Shown: positions 1 through 5,714 of the stretch, in pieces
How positions within the stretch are numbered: position 1 is the first letter of the stretch
Layout: the number at the start of each line of letters is the position of its first letter
Notes under the pieces: generated by a model
Database searches by the model: none
Told to the model about the DNA's origin: nothing
What the model saw: only the letters and a program-made list of their open reading frames with translations
Translations under genes and position numbers: made by a program
NCBI GenBank assembly: GCA_030838305.1
Contig: JAUTWY010000279.1
Coordinates: forward strand, 1-6,028
Length of the DNA stretch: 6,028 nucleotides
Reading direction: 5' to 3'
Origin: Acidobacteriaceae bacterium
GTDB lineage: Bacteria; Acidobacteriota; Terriglobia; Terriglobales; Acidobacteriaceae

Positions 1-974
1 ACGGCTTGATCGCTGCCCGAAGCGTTGCGAACAGTATGAACCACAATGCCAGCACGCGTTCGGTCGTCTCCAGTGGTCGCCAGTCCCTGATCCCACCGGG
101 TGCCCGCAGCAAATTGGAAAAATTGACGGTACTCGACGTAAACTCGGCCTCTTCCGGCCGCGTCTTCGCCTGCCGGGTGCCACACGATCAATTCGGGTTG
201 GCTTGTGAGCCTGCTGCCCGCCGGATGAAGCAAAACGAAAACTTCCTCGGCGGTTTGTACGTGGCGAACTCTCCCCACGCTTTCTAACGCCAAAGGCATG
301 TAGAAGTGGACTAAAGCGCGGGCCGCACCAGGACCGGCGCTTGTAAGACCAGAAAACTCCGCCGGGATTGCTGCCGCCGGCAACTGGAAAACCGGACTGC
401 TGTCGCCGAAACTGGAGGCTGACATGATGTCATAAGGGTCTCCATAAACATTGCTCTGTGCGCCAGTGTGGCCGTAGTCGACGCCATGGTTGAGCAGTCC
501 CCAACTATGATCGAAGCCAAGAAGATGGCCAATCTCATGCGCAAAGAAAGTGTGAGTCTCCACACTCGGCAGCACAGCGGCGCTACCTGGCCCCATGCCA
601 TTCGCGCCTGCATCATAACCAGTTGGCACGAGAGGGGGCGCAAGTGGATCGCTGGAGGGGTTCTCCGCCAATGCTCGCCCTGGAGCCAGTATCACGACAA
701 CATTGTCATATCCGCTGAGGTCGGCGCCAGCGGCGGCGCGCGCGGTATCGATGATACTCTGACGGGCTGATGGCGGCGGCTGCAAATTCACGTCAAAAGG
801 ACCAAAGACATCAAAAGTCGGGAAGCTGAACCAATTCTCGGTTGCATCTTGCCAATATCGTAAAACACCGTTCGGCATAGTTAGAAGCGCAGCGCGCACG
901 GCCTCTTGCGAAATACCTGGAGTAGAGGGATCGTTGCGCGCGATGATGACCGCAATTCGACAGTTGGTGCCCAT
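1..974 (-). CDS. Metzincin-type zinc metalloprotease (M6/M11-like), C-terminus cut by window edge
   Basis: The frame is open without a stop from an in-frame TAG at 1023-1025 down to base 1, giving 324 visible residues. HEIGHLLGFDH at residues 146-156 is the metzincin zinc site (H146, H150, H156 as ligands, E147 as general base). YGDPYDIMSAS around 178-187 supplies the Met-turn (M184). The N-terminal part (about 20-62) and a beta-rich part after the catalytic site, with VYVEYRQ (278-284) and GIVVHTVR (309-316), resemble gametolysin/immune-inhibitor-like peptidases (M11/M6); that assignment is from memory. It should hydrolyse peptide bonds. I chose ATG 974 because GAGG (981-984) lies six bases upstream; ATG 986 is the alternative and adds four residues. 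No signal peptide or propeptide with a cysteine switch is obvious, although C5 is near the start. The C-terminus lies outside the window. The next gene in the same direction is about 575 bases upstream, so it probably has its own promoter. Confidence 0.86.
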   Translation of the reverse strand, partial: MGTNCRIAVIIARNDPSTPGISQEAVRAALLTMPNGVLRYWQDATENWFSFPTFDVFGPFDVNLQPPPSARQSIIDTARAAAGADLSGYDNVVVILAPGRALAENPSSDPLAPPLVPTGYDAGANGMGPGSAAVLPSVETHTFFAHEIGHLLGFDHSWGLLNHGVDYGHTGAQSNVYGDPYDIMSASSFGDSSPVFQLPAAAIPAEFSGLTSAGPGAARALVHFYMPLALESVGRVRHVQTAEEVFVLLHPAGSRLTSQPELIVWHPAGEDAAGRGRVYVEYRQFFQFAAGTRWDQGLATTGDDRTRAGIVVHTVRNASGSDQA

Positions 975-980
975 GACAAA

Positions 981-984
981 CCTC
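981..984 (-). promoter_or_regulatory. Shine-Dalgarno deciding the protease start
   Basis: On the minus strand GAGG sits six bases before the ATG at 974. The same bases overlap the upstream ATG at 986, whose own upstream sequence (CGGCTTAACA) has no good ribosome binding site. This favours the shorter form. Confidence 0.5.
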
Positions 985-1013
985 ATTGTTAAGCCGCGCG
1001 TTGCGAAGTCTAC

Positions 1014-1049
1014 TGCGGCAGACTACGCACGTGCGGCAGACTACGCACG
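1014..1049. repeat. Perfect 18-bp tandem duplication upstream of the protease gene
   Basis: TGCGGCAGACTACGCACG occurs at 1014-1031 and again immediately at 1032-1049 with no mismatch. The junction creates the 10-bp palindrome CGCACGTGCG (1026-1035). The array lies 40-75 bases upstream of the protease start, in its likely promoter or 5' leader. It may be a duplicated regulator site or simply a slippage product. Confidence 0.85.
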
Positions 1050-1064
1050 CTGCTCGGAGCGGTC

Positions 1065-1080
1065 TGAGCAAAACTGCTCA
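1065..1080. promoter_or_regulatory. Inverted repeat upstream of the protease gene
   Basis: TGAGCA (1065-1070) and TGCTCA (1075-1080) form a perfect 6-bp inverted repeat around AAAC. It lies just upstream of the 18-bp tandem repeat as seen from the protease gene. A short operator or small hairpin is possible. A second small palindrome, AGTCG-A-CGACT, lies at 1167-1177. No regulator is identified. Confidence 0.3.
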
Positions 1081-1315
1081 CTCTAAACCGGTAGTGGCAC
1101 CGTCTACGCCAGCCAAAGGACACTAGCAAGACGAAGGCAAGAAGGACGCGGCCCCTGTGAACGATCAGTCGACGACTACGTGAGGCGGGACGTCTGTGTC
1201 GTTTTTCCTTCTGTTCCCTTCTTCTTGTCCGTACGGGTAATGTCCTATATGCCCGCATTTCCTCTGTAGATCAGACCATTGCCCCACCAGCGGACCCAGG
1301 CTGAGGCAGCCGGCT
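1081..1315. other. Intergenic stretch with no supported gene
   Basis: Open frames here are short and have poor start contexts. The longest, on the minus strand (1010-1258), is arginine-rich and ends inside the 18-bp tandem repeat, so its C-terminal repetition only reflects that duplication. The stretch most likely holds the promoter of the protease gene, but I cannot point to a convincing -35/-10 pair. Confidence 0.5.
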
Positions 1316-1569
1316 TCAAGATCGCCCTGTGGATCTCAGGTTCAGGCCGACCATTTGCAGCCAGTGATTAGGGGTAAAAATACCGTTTTCTATAGCGAGG
1401 CCGTTAAGCCCGTCATTTTTCCCGCGCGGTTCGTGTTCGGTCCGGCAAGCCTAAGGACATTGTCGACCTGTTGCCGCGTGAGAAAGCCGGGATCGTACCA
1501 GCCACACGACCAACCATCGAGGCCATCCGTCACCATCAGGATCGATACGTCATAACCGCGATCGGTCAA
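1316..1569 (-). other. Two overlapping small open frames joined at a GGGAAAA heptamer; possible frameshifted or decayed small gene
   Basis: A first minus-strand frame can start at TTG 1569 or ATG 1536 and stops at TAG 1390-1392. It contains soluble-looking sequence with MVTDGLDGWSCGWYDPGF. A second frame, one step back, is open from 1450 to TGA 1316-1318 and reads GLNGLAIENGIFTPNHW in its middle part. The two overlap at 1390-1450. In the overlap the zero-frame codons GCG GGA AAA contain G GGA AAA (bases 1417-1423), the form of a -1 slippery heptamer. A shift there would give about 84 residues. From TTG 1569 the first frame would overlap the end of the two-helix protein gene by about 20 bases. 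I do not recognise the product. Chance open frames, or a gene broken by an indel in the A run, are as likely as programmed frameshifting. The opposite strand is also open in the first part. Confidence 0.25.
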
Positions 1570-1759
1570 TCTTTTTCGGGCCTATGCGAGCCGGTGACAC
1601 CAAATCCTCCCACAGCAACAGAAAGCACGGAAACAAGAACACTGCCGCGCCAACGATGGCTTTCAGGTGAGGATCCGCTGCTTTGAAAACAATGTAGAGC
1701 GCAGGAAATGCTATGAGAAATAGAGTCAATGTCAGTATCATGCGAATCGTATCACTCAT
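1550..1759 (-). CDS. Small two-helix membrane protein, unknown function
   Basis: The 69-residue product has two hydrophobic segments, about 5-25 (MILTLTLFLIAFPALYIVF region) and 32-50 (AIVGAAVFLFPCFLLLW region). A short charged loop separates them, and a basic tail (PKKIDRSR) ends the protein. This suggests a hairpin in the inner membrane with both ends in the cytoplasm. The ATG at 1759 is preceded, after five bases, by a run of seven G on the minus strand (1765-1771), which is a poor but possible ribosome binding site. A second ATG at residue 7 is an alternative start. Helix lengths and charge distribution look like a real protein rather than a chance frame. I do not recognise the family and would not assign a function. 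It could be translationally coupled to the doubtful frames that follow it at 1569-1316. Confidence 0.5.
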   Translation of the reverse strand: MSDTIRMILTLTLFLIAFPALYIVFKAADPHLKAIVGAAVFLFPCFLLLWEDLVSPARIGPKKIDRSRL

Positions 1760-2392
1760 AACGGCCCCCCCGAATCACTTGGAATGAATTTCGGCAACGG
1801 GATGGGCGAAACAAAGGCAGATATTGAACCGCTGATGGTAAAATGAGAATATTTCGCAATGGTAAAATGAGTTGCATGCCCCCTGCATGTGCGGTCACTT
1901 CACGCAAGCCCGCACATCTAGTTAGTCTGACATCCGGTGAGAAGCATGGTGCGCAAATTTGTCGACTGTCGCGCATCCTGCGAAAGATGATCAAAAGCAA
2001 AATGAAGAATGGCGCGGCCCTATCGACCCACCTGATATCGAGCCGCACTGAGGCTCTTGAGCGAAGACGAAATGTCAGCGCTTGCGCTGGAAAGCGCTGG
2101 GCTGCCATTAGACTGTTCCGCATATTGAGCGAATGGCTCAAAACCCTTTCGGGCGGAACCTCCAACCCGATCGCGCGAAGCCCCCGACCACAGTAGAGTT
2201 CCGGGCCAATTTCCATCGCCTGATCCGGCACAGAATCTCAGACCCCTCTCATCGTAACCCGACAAGGCCGAGATTGGGCTCGGGAAAGGTGGAAGGACGA
2301 ATGGTATCCAAATAAGGGCGCCGTTAAGGTCCCATTTAGCTTCGGGCTCGATCATGATCCACGACAAATTGGGTCGCCCAGAGGGCTCGATC
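1760..2392. other. 633-base region without a convincing gene
   Basis: Frames of 60-159 codons are open on both strands here, but they overlap one another, lack ribosome binding sites and have compositions unlike real proteins (many Arg, Ser and Pro with no domain pattern). No tRNA or transposon end is seen. The stretch contains the two short direct repeats listed separately and presumably the divergent control regions of the two-helix protein gene (leftwards) and the single-pass membrane protein gene (rightwards). Confidence 0.5.
1835..1871. repeat. 13-bp direct repeat ATGGTAAAATGAG, two copies
   Basis: ATGGTAAAATGAG is found at 1835-1847 and 1859-1871, a period of 24 bases. The element is AT-rich compared with the surroundings. 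It is followed by CATGC-CCCCT-GCATG, a short interrupted palindrome around 1874-1888. The repeats lie about 80-110 bases upstream of the two-helix protein gene on its 5' side. They could be paired binding sites, but no protein partner is known. Confidence 0.5.
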
Positions 2393-2396
2393 ATGA
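2344..2396 (+). repeat. 14-bp direct repeat that duplicates the start-codon region
   Basis: GGGCTCGATCATGA occurs at 2344-2357 and 2383-2396, 39 bases apart and thus in the same reading frame. Each copy contains an ATG. The second copy has the stronger Shine-Dalgarno context (GAGGG at 2381-2385, seven bases before ATG 2393). The duplication could provide alternative starts differing by 13 residues, or be incidental. Confidence 0.7.
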
Positions 2397-3205
2397 GCGA
2401 CAGAACGGCATTTCCGGGAACTCACATCGATGGAGACAGTAGTCATCATCAAGGTCGATGGAGATTTGAGCACGGTAGTTGCGCGGCCCAAGCGACGTCG
2501 GGTTCTTACCGACAACCAGGAGAGCCTCTGCCGCTTGAACAGATCGGGATACCCGAGGCAGCGTTTGCCTGGGACCGCGACGTCAGGATCGGCGGCCGCG
2601 ACGCAGCGTCTAGGGCCCAACTACTCCTTCCCGTGCTTATCATCGGCGCGCTATCGGCGACGCTGGCCCTGGGATTGGTTGGTGCATTTCAGTTTCTGGT
2701 CTTCGCTCCGGCATCGCTGGTCATCGAGCATAAGCCCGATTGTTCGGATCATGCGCTCGATTCTAACGAAGCCAATTGCGTCGCTTCCAAATCAGATCAG
2801 GAGGCAATACTTAGCGCGCCGCACGTCCAAAAGGTCGCCGCTCCCACAGCAATGACGGATTCCGAGCCGTCGCACAGAACTACTCAGAAAGCTACCGCAT
2901 CCACACATATGGTCACGCTGGCGACGCAGCGGAATGCCACATCGCCAAGGCCGAGGGCGGCATCCATCCAACAAGAAAGGAGCTTGCCCAGACAGGTGCC
3001 GGTGCCGGAGACTAAACCCAGCACCATTGAGGGCTGGACGGTCCGTGAGGTTGTTGGTGGCACGGCCGTCTTGGAAGGTCCTAATGGGCAGTGGCGGGCG
3101 ACGAGCGGCGACACAGTGCCGGGATTGGGGAAAGTCGACTCGATTGTGCGCTGGGGCAGCCGCTGGATAGTGGCGACCAGTAAGGGTCTCGTTTCGACGC
3201 AATAG
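2393..3205 (+). CDS. Single-pass inner-membrane protein with C-terminal GspC/PilP-like beta domain
   Basis: The 270-residue product has a hydrophilic N-terminal part (1-75) ending in arginines (R65, R69, R74). One long hydrophobic helix follows (about 77-105, LLLPVLIIGALSATLALGLV region), then a low-complexity Thr/Ala/Pro/Gln linker (about 115-210). The last 57 residues form a compact domain beginning GWTVREVVGGTAVLEGPNG and containing SGDTVPGLGKVDSIVRWGSR. Positive charges before the helix predict N-in, C-out topology, placing the last domain in the periplasm. The end domain resembles the small beta domains of inner-membrane secretion or pilus assembly proteins (GspC, PilP) and of many rhizobial uncharacterised proteins; this is pattern memory, not a search. 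No other secretion gene is nearby. ATG 2393 is preferred because GAGGG lies seven bases upstream; ATG 2354 would add 13 residues. Cysteines C119 and C129 follow the helix and could form a disulfide. The function is unknown. Confidence 0.75.
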   Translation: MSDRTAFPGTHIDGDSSHHQGRWRFEHGSCAAQATSGSYRQPGEPLPLEQIGIPEAAFAWDRDVRIGGRDAASRAQLLLPVLIIGALSATLALGLVGAFQFLVFAPASLVIEHKPDCSDHALDSNEANCVASKSDQEAILSAPHVQKVAAPTAMTDSEPSHRTTQKATASTHMVTLATQRNATSPRPRAASIQQERSLPRQVPVPETKPSTIEGWTVREVVGGTAVLEGPNGQWRATSGDTVPGLGKVDSIVRWGSRWIVATSKGLVSTQ

Positions 3206-3868
3206 ACCCTCAGTCGAGAAGGCGGCATGGCACTGCTCTTCGCCCACGTATGGCGCGCTTTGGCCGTGGCAGGCGAAGGTCGGGTTTTCCTCTGACAGCT
3301 GACGCACCGCTGCGCTGCGGCGAACTGGCGCTTTGTGCCACAACCGACAGACCTCCGAACCAGGAGTGGGAAACTACAGTCGAGGAGATAAGGCCGCCTG
3401 CAAGACGGACGGCGAGCCAGGGATTTGCTTCGTCTGTGGCAAAGTCACCGTTTGGATCTACGGGCAACGAATCTTGCAAACCGGGCCAAATACTTCTCCC
3501 CATTCTTAAGGTCGCTTCGGGTTCGACAGTGGCGGCTGGTATGCAGGTAGCGCCGGCACCAGCGAATGTATTCTTACTGGCGGGCGGTAAGCTATCCTAG
3601 TACCGACGGATACCATTTGGGACGTTTGCTTGATTGACAGAGTCGTGGGATATGAGCAAACATGTGGCGTTCTCAAAACTTACAACAGGGCGCCACGCTC
3701 TCCCGGGCAGACCTAATCCGCCTCGGGCGTCTTCTGCTAAACTGCGATACCCACCCATCTACTGATGGCTTCGCGATCTCTTAGCTGAACGTTCCGATTA
3801 TCTACGCACGTACCTCGGTGGCCCTCGCCAAATCAATCCAATTATCTGTTTCGTGCAACCTCAAACAC
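3206..3868 (+). other. Intergenic stretch before the peroxidase gene, no supported gene
   Basis: A 116-codon plus frame (3250-3600) starts at an ATG without a ribosome binding site and shows no domain pattern. A shorter frame open at 3303-3509 contains CFVCGK, a CxxC pair, but has no good start. I regard both as unsupported; the area may hold gene remnants. A perfect TTGACA hexamer at 3634-3639 has only a weak match (AAACAT) at a -10 distance. No rho-independent terminator is evident after the membrane-protein gene. Confidence 0.5.
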
Positions 3869-3872
3869 GGAG
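3869..3872 (+). promoter_or_regulatory. Shine-Dalgarno deciding the peroxidase start
   Basis: GGAG lies seven bases before ATG 3880. An upstream in-frame GTG at 3853 has no such site, so the nine-residue-longer form is less likely. Confidence 0.6.
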
Positions 3873-3879
3873 CGACACA

Positions 3880-5490
3880 ATGTCGGGACCTGCAAGCAGC
3901 TCACACGGCAGCACAGTCCGCGGGCTCACTTTGTCACGCGGTTCTAAGTTTTTTGGCGGCCAATTCGGACGCATGTTTCGCGCACTACCGCCCGCGGAAT
4001 TTGGCGAATCGGACACCAAGACTGAACAGAACCTGTTGAAGCTCGGAATGGCCATGGTCGCCCCTCCTGACCCGGTTAAAGACGGGCCCGATGCTGAAGA
4101 AAGTGGCATTCCTGCAGGTTATACCTATCTCGGCCAATTTATTGATCACGATTTGACGTTCGATCCGGCGAGCAGTTTGCAACAACAGGATGATCCAGAC
4201 GGACTGGTCGATTTTCGCACGCCTCGCTTCGACCTCGATTGCGTTTACGGCAAGGGGCCGGATGACGCGCCTTATCTTTACACTTCTGACAATCGTTTCA
4301 TCCAGGGCAGACCACTCAGCGGTGCAGGCAGCAATCCGAACGCGCGTGATCTGCCGCGCAGTCAGCCCACCGACCCGAGTCAGCCGGAAGACATCAACAA
4401 TGCTCGACGGGCCATTATTGGCGATCCGAGAAATGACGAGAACGTCATCGTTTCCCAACTTCAGGGGTTATTCCACCGTTTTCACAACAAGCTCATTGCC
4501 GAAGACACAGGGCCGGCATCGTCGCGATTCCAGCGCGTTCAGCAGGCGGTCCGTTTTCATTATCAATGGATGCTTGTTAATGATTTCCTTCCAACCATCG
4601 TATGGGATGGCGTTCTGAGGGACGTCATTCCGCACCATTACAATGGCACGAATGTTCGGGTTGATCCACCAAACGTCATCTATTTCGACCTTGAGCACGA
4701 ACCGACCATGCCGCTCGAATTCTCGGCGGCGGCTTATCGGTTCGGCCACTCCATGGTGCGCCCAGGCTATAGACTGAGCGAAACCGTTCCACCGCTGCCG
4801 ATCTTCGATCCCAATCCCGATGCTTCCCTGACCGGATTTCATGAGTTTCGCAGCAATTGGGCTTTCGATTGGAGGCGCTTTGTAGATTTGGAACCCCTCG
4901 ATTTTGGCGACGAAAATGACGCGGCAAATCCTGGCAACAAGAATCGCCTTCAGCTCGCCTATAAGATCGACACTTCATTGGTCGATCCGCTGGGAAACTT
5001 GCCAAATCCGCCGTTCGATCCCCCCTTGTCGCTTTCCGGGGGCAACCTGCGGTCTCTTGCGCAACGCAACCTCATGCGCGGCTGGCGGATGCGATTGCCG
5101 AGCGGGCAGGCTATTGCACGTGCCATGGGCATCGAACCTCTCAAGGACGATGAAATTCTCATCGGAAAATTCACTGGGGATAGTGGCGACATCCAAGGCC
5201 CAGTCACAAACTTTTCCGATGCGTTCAAGGACAATTGCCCTCTATGGACCTACGTGCTCGCCGAGACCAAAGAAGTAATGGTGACGCTCAAGACAAAACA
5301 GGGTGATAAGGCTATCAAGACGCGGAAGCTCGGTCCTGTAGGAGGTCGCATCGTGGCGGAGACCTTCATCGGCCTGATGCTCGCGGATAGCACATCCTAT
5401 TTCAACCTGAATCCGATCTGGAAGCCGAGCAAAGCCAACGCTCAGGGGCGTTTTGGTTTGCGCGAGTTCATCCAGGTCGCGCTTTCCTGA
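3880..5490 (+). CDS. Animal-type heme peroxidase (peroxidase-cyclooxygenase superfamily)
   Basis: The complete 536-residue protein should use a heme b-derived cofactor to oxidise substrates with hydrogen peroxide. GQFIDHDLTFDP (85-96) carries the distal triad equivalent to mammalian lactoperoxidase: Q86, heme-ester Asp D89 and distal His H90, with D91 as a calcium ligand. TPRFDLDCVYG (114-124) matches the calcium loop (T114, D118, D120). GDPRNDEN (181-188) gives the catalytic Arg R184 and second heme-ester Glu E187; N188 replaces the Met that makes the sulfonium bond in myeloperoxidase. YRFGHSMVRP (286-295) holds the proximal His H290. The region near 397-410 reads NLMRGWRMRLPSGQ where animal enzymes have RGRDHGLPxYN, so the Asn that pairs with the proximal His seems replaced; I believe this LPSGQ form is common in bacterial members. 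The protein lacks a signal peptide, transmembrane helix and RTX repeats. The length fits a bare catalytic domain. The gene stands alone on the plus strand, with a gap of about 670 bases upstream. Family assignment is firm; the substrate is unknown. Confidence 0.95.
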   Translation: MSGPASSSHGSTVRGLTLSRGSKFFGGQFGRMFRALPPAEFGESDTKTEQNLLKLGMAMVAPPDPVKDGPDAEESGIPAGYTYLGQFIDHDLTFDPASSLQQQDDPDGLVDFRTPRFDLDCVYGKGPDDAPYLYTSDNRFIQGRPLSGAGSNPNARDLPRSQPTDPSQPEDINNARRAIIGDPRNDENVIVSQLQGLFHRFHNKLIAEDTGPASSRFQRVQQAVRFHYQWMLVNDFLPTIVWDGVLRDVIPHHYNGTNVRVDPPNVIYFDLEHEPTMPLEFSAAAYRFGHSMVRPGYRLSETVPPLPIFDPNPDASLTGFHEFRSNWAFDWRRFVDLEPLDFGDENDAANPGNKNRLQLAYKIDTSLVDPLGNLPNPPFDPPLSLSGGNLRSLAQRNLMRGWRMRLPSGQAIARAMGIEPLKDDEILIGKFTGDSGDIQGPVTNFSDAFKDNCPLWTYVLAETKEVMVTLKTKQGDKAIKTRKLGPVGGRIVAETFIGLMLADSTSYFNLNPIWKPSKANAQGRFGLREFIQVALS

Positions 5491-5714
5491 TGTACAAACG
5501 CCAAAGAGTCCGGAGTGGCAAGGGCGCTTTAAACACTAGCTAAATGCCCTCACCCTTCGGCAATGGGAGCAGCGACGGCGGCGCGGTCGGACCGGGTGCC
5601 TTTTCAGTCTTGAGATTGATCGAACTGGAACTTGGCGGACTAAATGACTAACGCCACCGGCTGACCATCAAGCTGCGGCTCGATGGCTGGCAGGCGGGCC
5701 TCCATGGGCAGGCA
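5491..5714. other. Gap between convergent genes
   Basis: This 224-base gap separates the ends of two convergent genes. I find no clear rho-independent terminator; CGGTC-G-GACCG at 5584-5594 has only a one-base loop. A short plus frame ending at a TAA near 5649 encodes FSVLRLIELELGGLND, which recalls degenerate repeated open frames often annotated in Bradyrhizobium genomes. This is a memory-based impression only. Confidence 0.35.

Noticed and set aside
6..770. Plus-strand open frames at 6-287 and 468-770 and a minus-strand frame at 311-643
   Set aside because: All lie within the protease coding sequence in other frames. The frame on the minus strand that contains the zinc motif is continuous and explains them as shadows.
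1010..1258. Minus-strand 82-codon arginine-rich frame with one hydrophobic stretch
   Set aside because: The GAGG before its ATG is only two bases away, too close for good initiation. Composition is unlike a normal protein, and the C-terminal repetition only mirrors the 18-bp tandem repeat.
1355..1686. Two plus-strand frames of 66 and 71 codons
   Set aside because: They begin with TTG codons without ribosome binding sites and run antisense to better minus-strand candidates. One part (near 1457-1570) reads like protein but shares codon phase with the opposite frame, so it may be a mirror effect.
1752..2394. Frames of 159 and 124 codons (minus) and 117 and 60 codons (plus)
   Set aside because: They overlap each other on both strands, have no recognisable domain and no supporting start signals.
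3210..3600. Plus 116-codon frame, minus 97-codon frame and a CxxC-containing frame (3303-3509)
   Set aside because: There is no ribosome binding site, no family resemblance, and the CFVCGK motif alone is too little evidence.
3634..3660. TTGACA as a sigma-70 promoter for the peroxidase gene
   Set aside because: The -35 match is perfect, but the best -10 candidate (AAACAT) matches only half the consensus and it would leave a leader of about 210 bases. It is not strong enough to call.
5584..5605. CGGTC-G-GACCG followed by TTTT as a terminator
   Set aside because: The loop is one base, the T run is short and nine intervening bases separate stem and T run in part, so it does not fit a rho-independent terminator.
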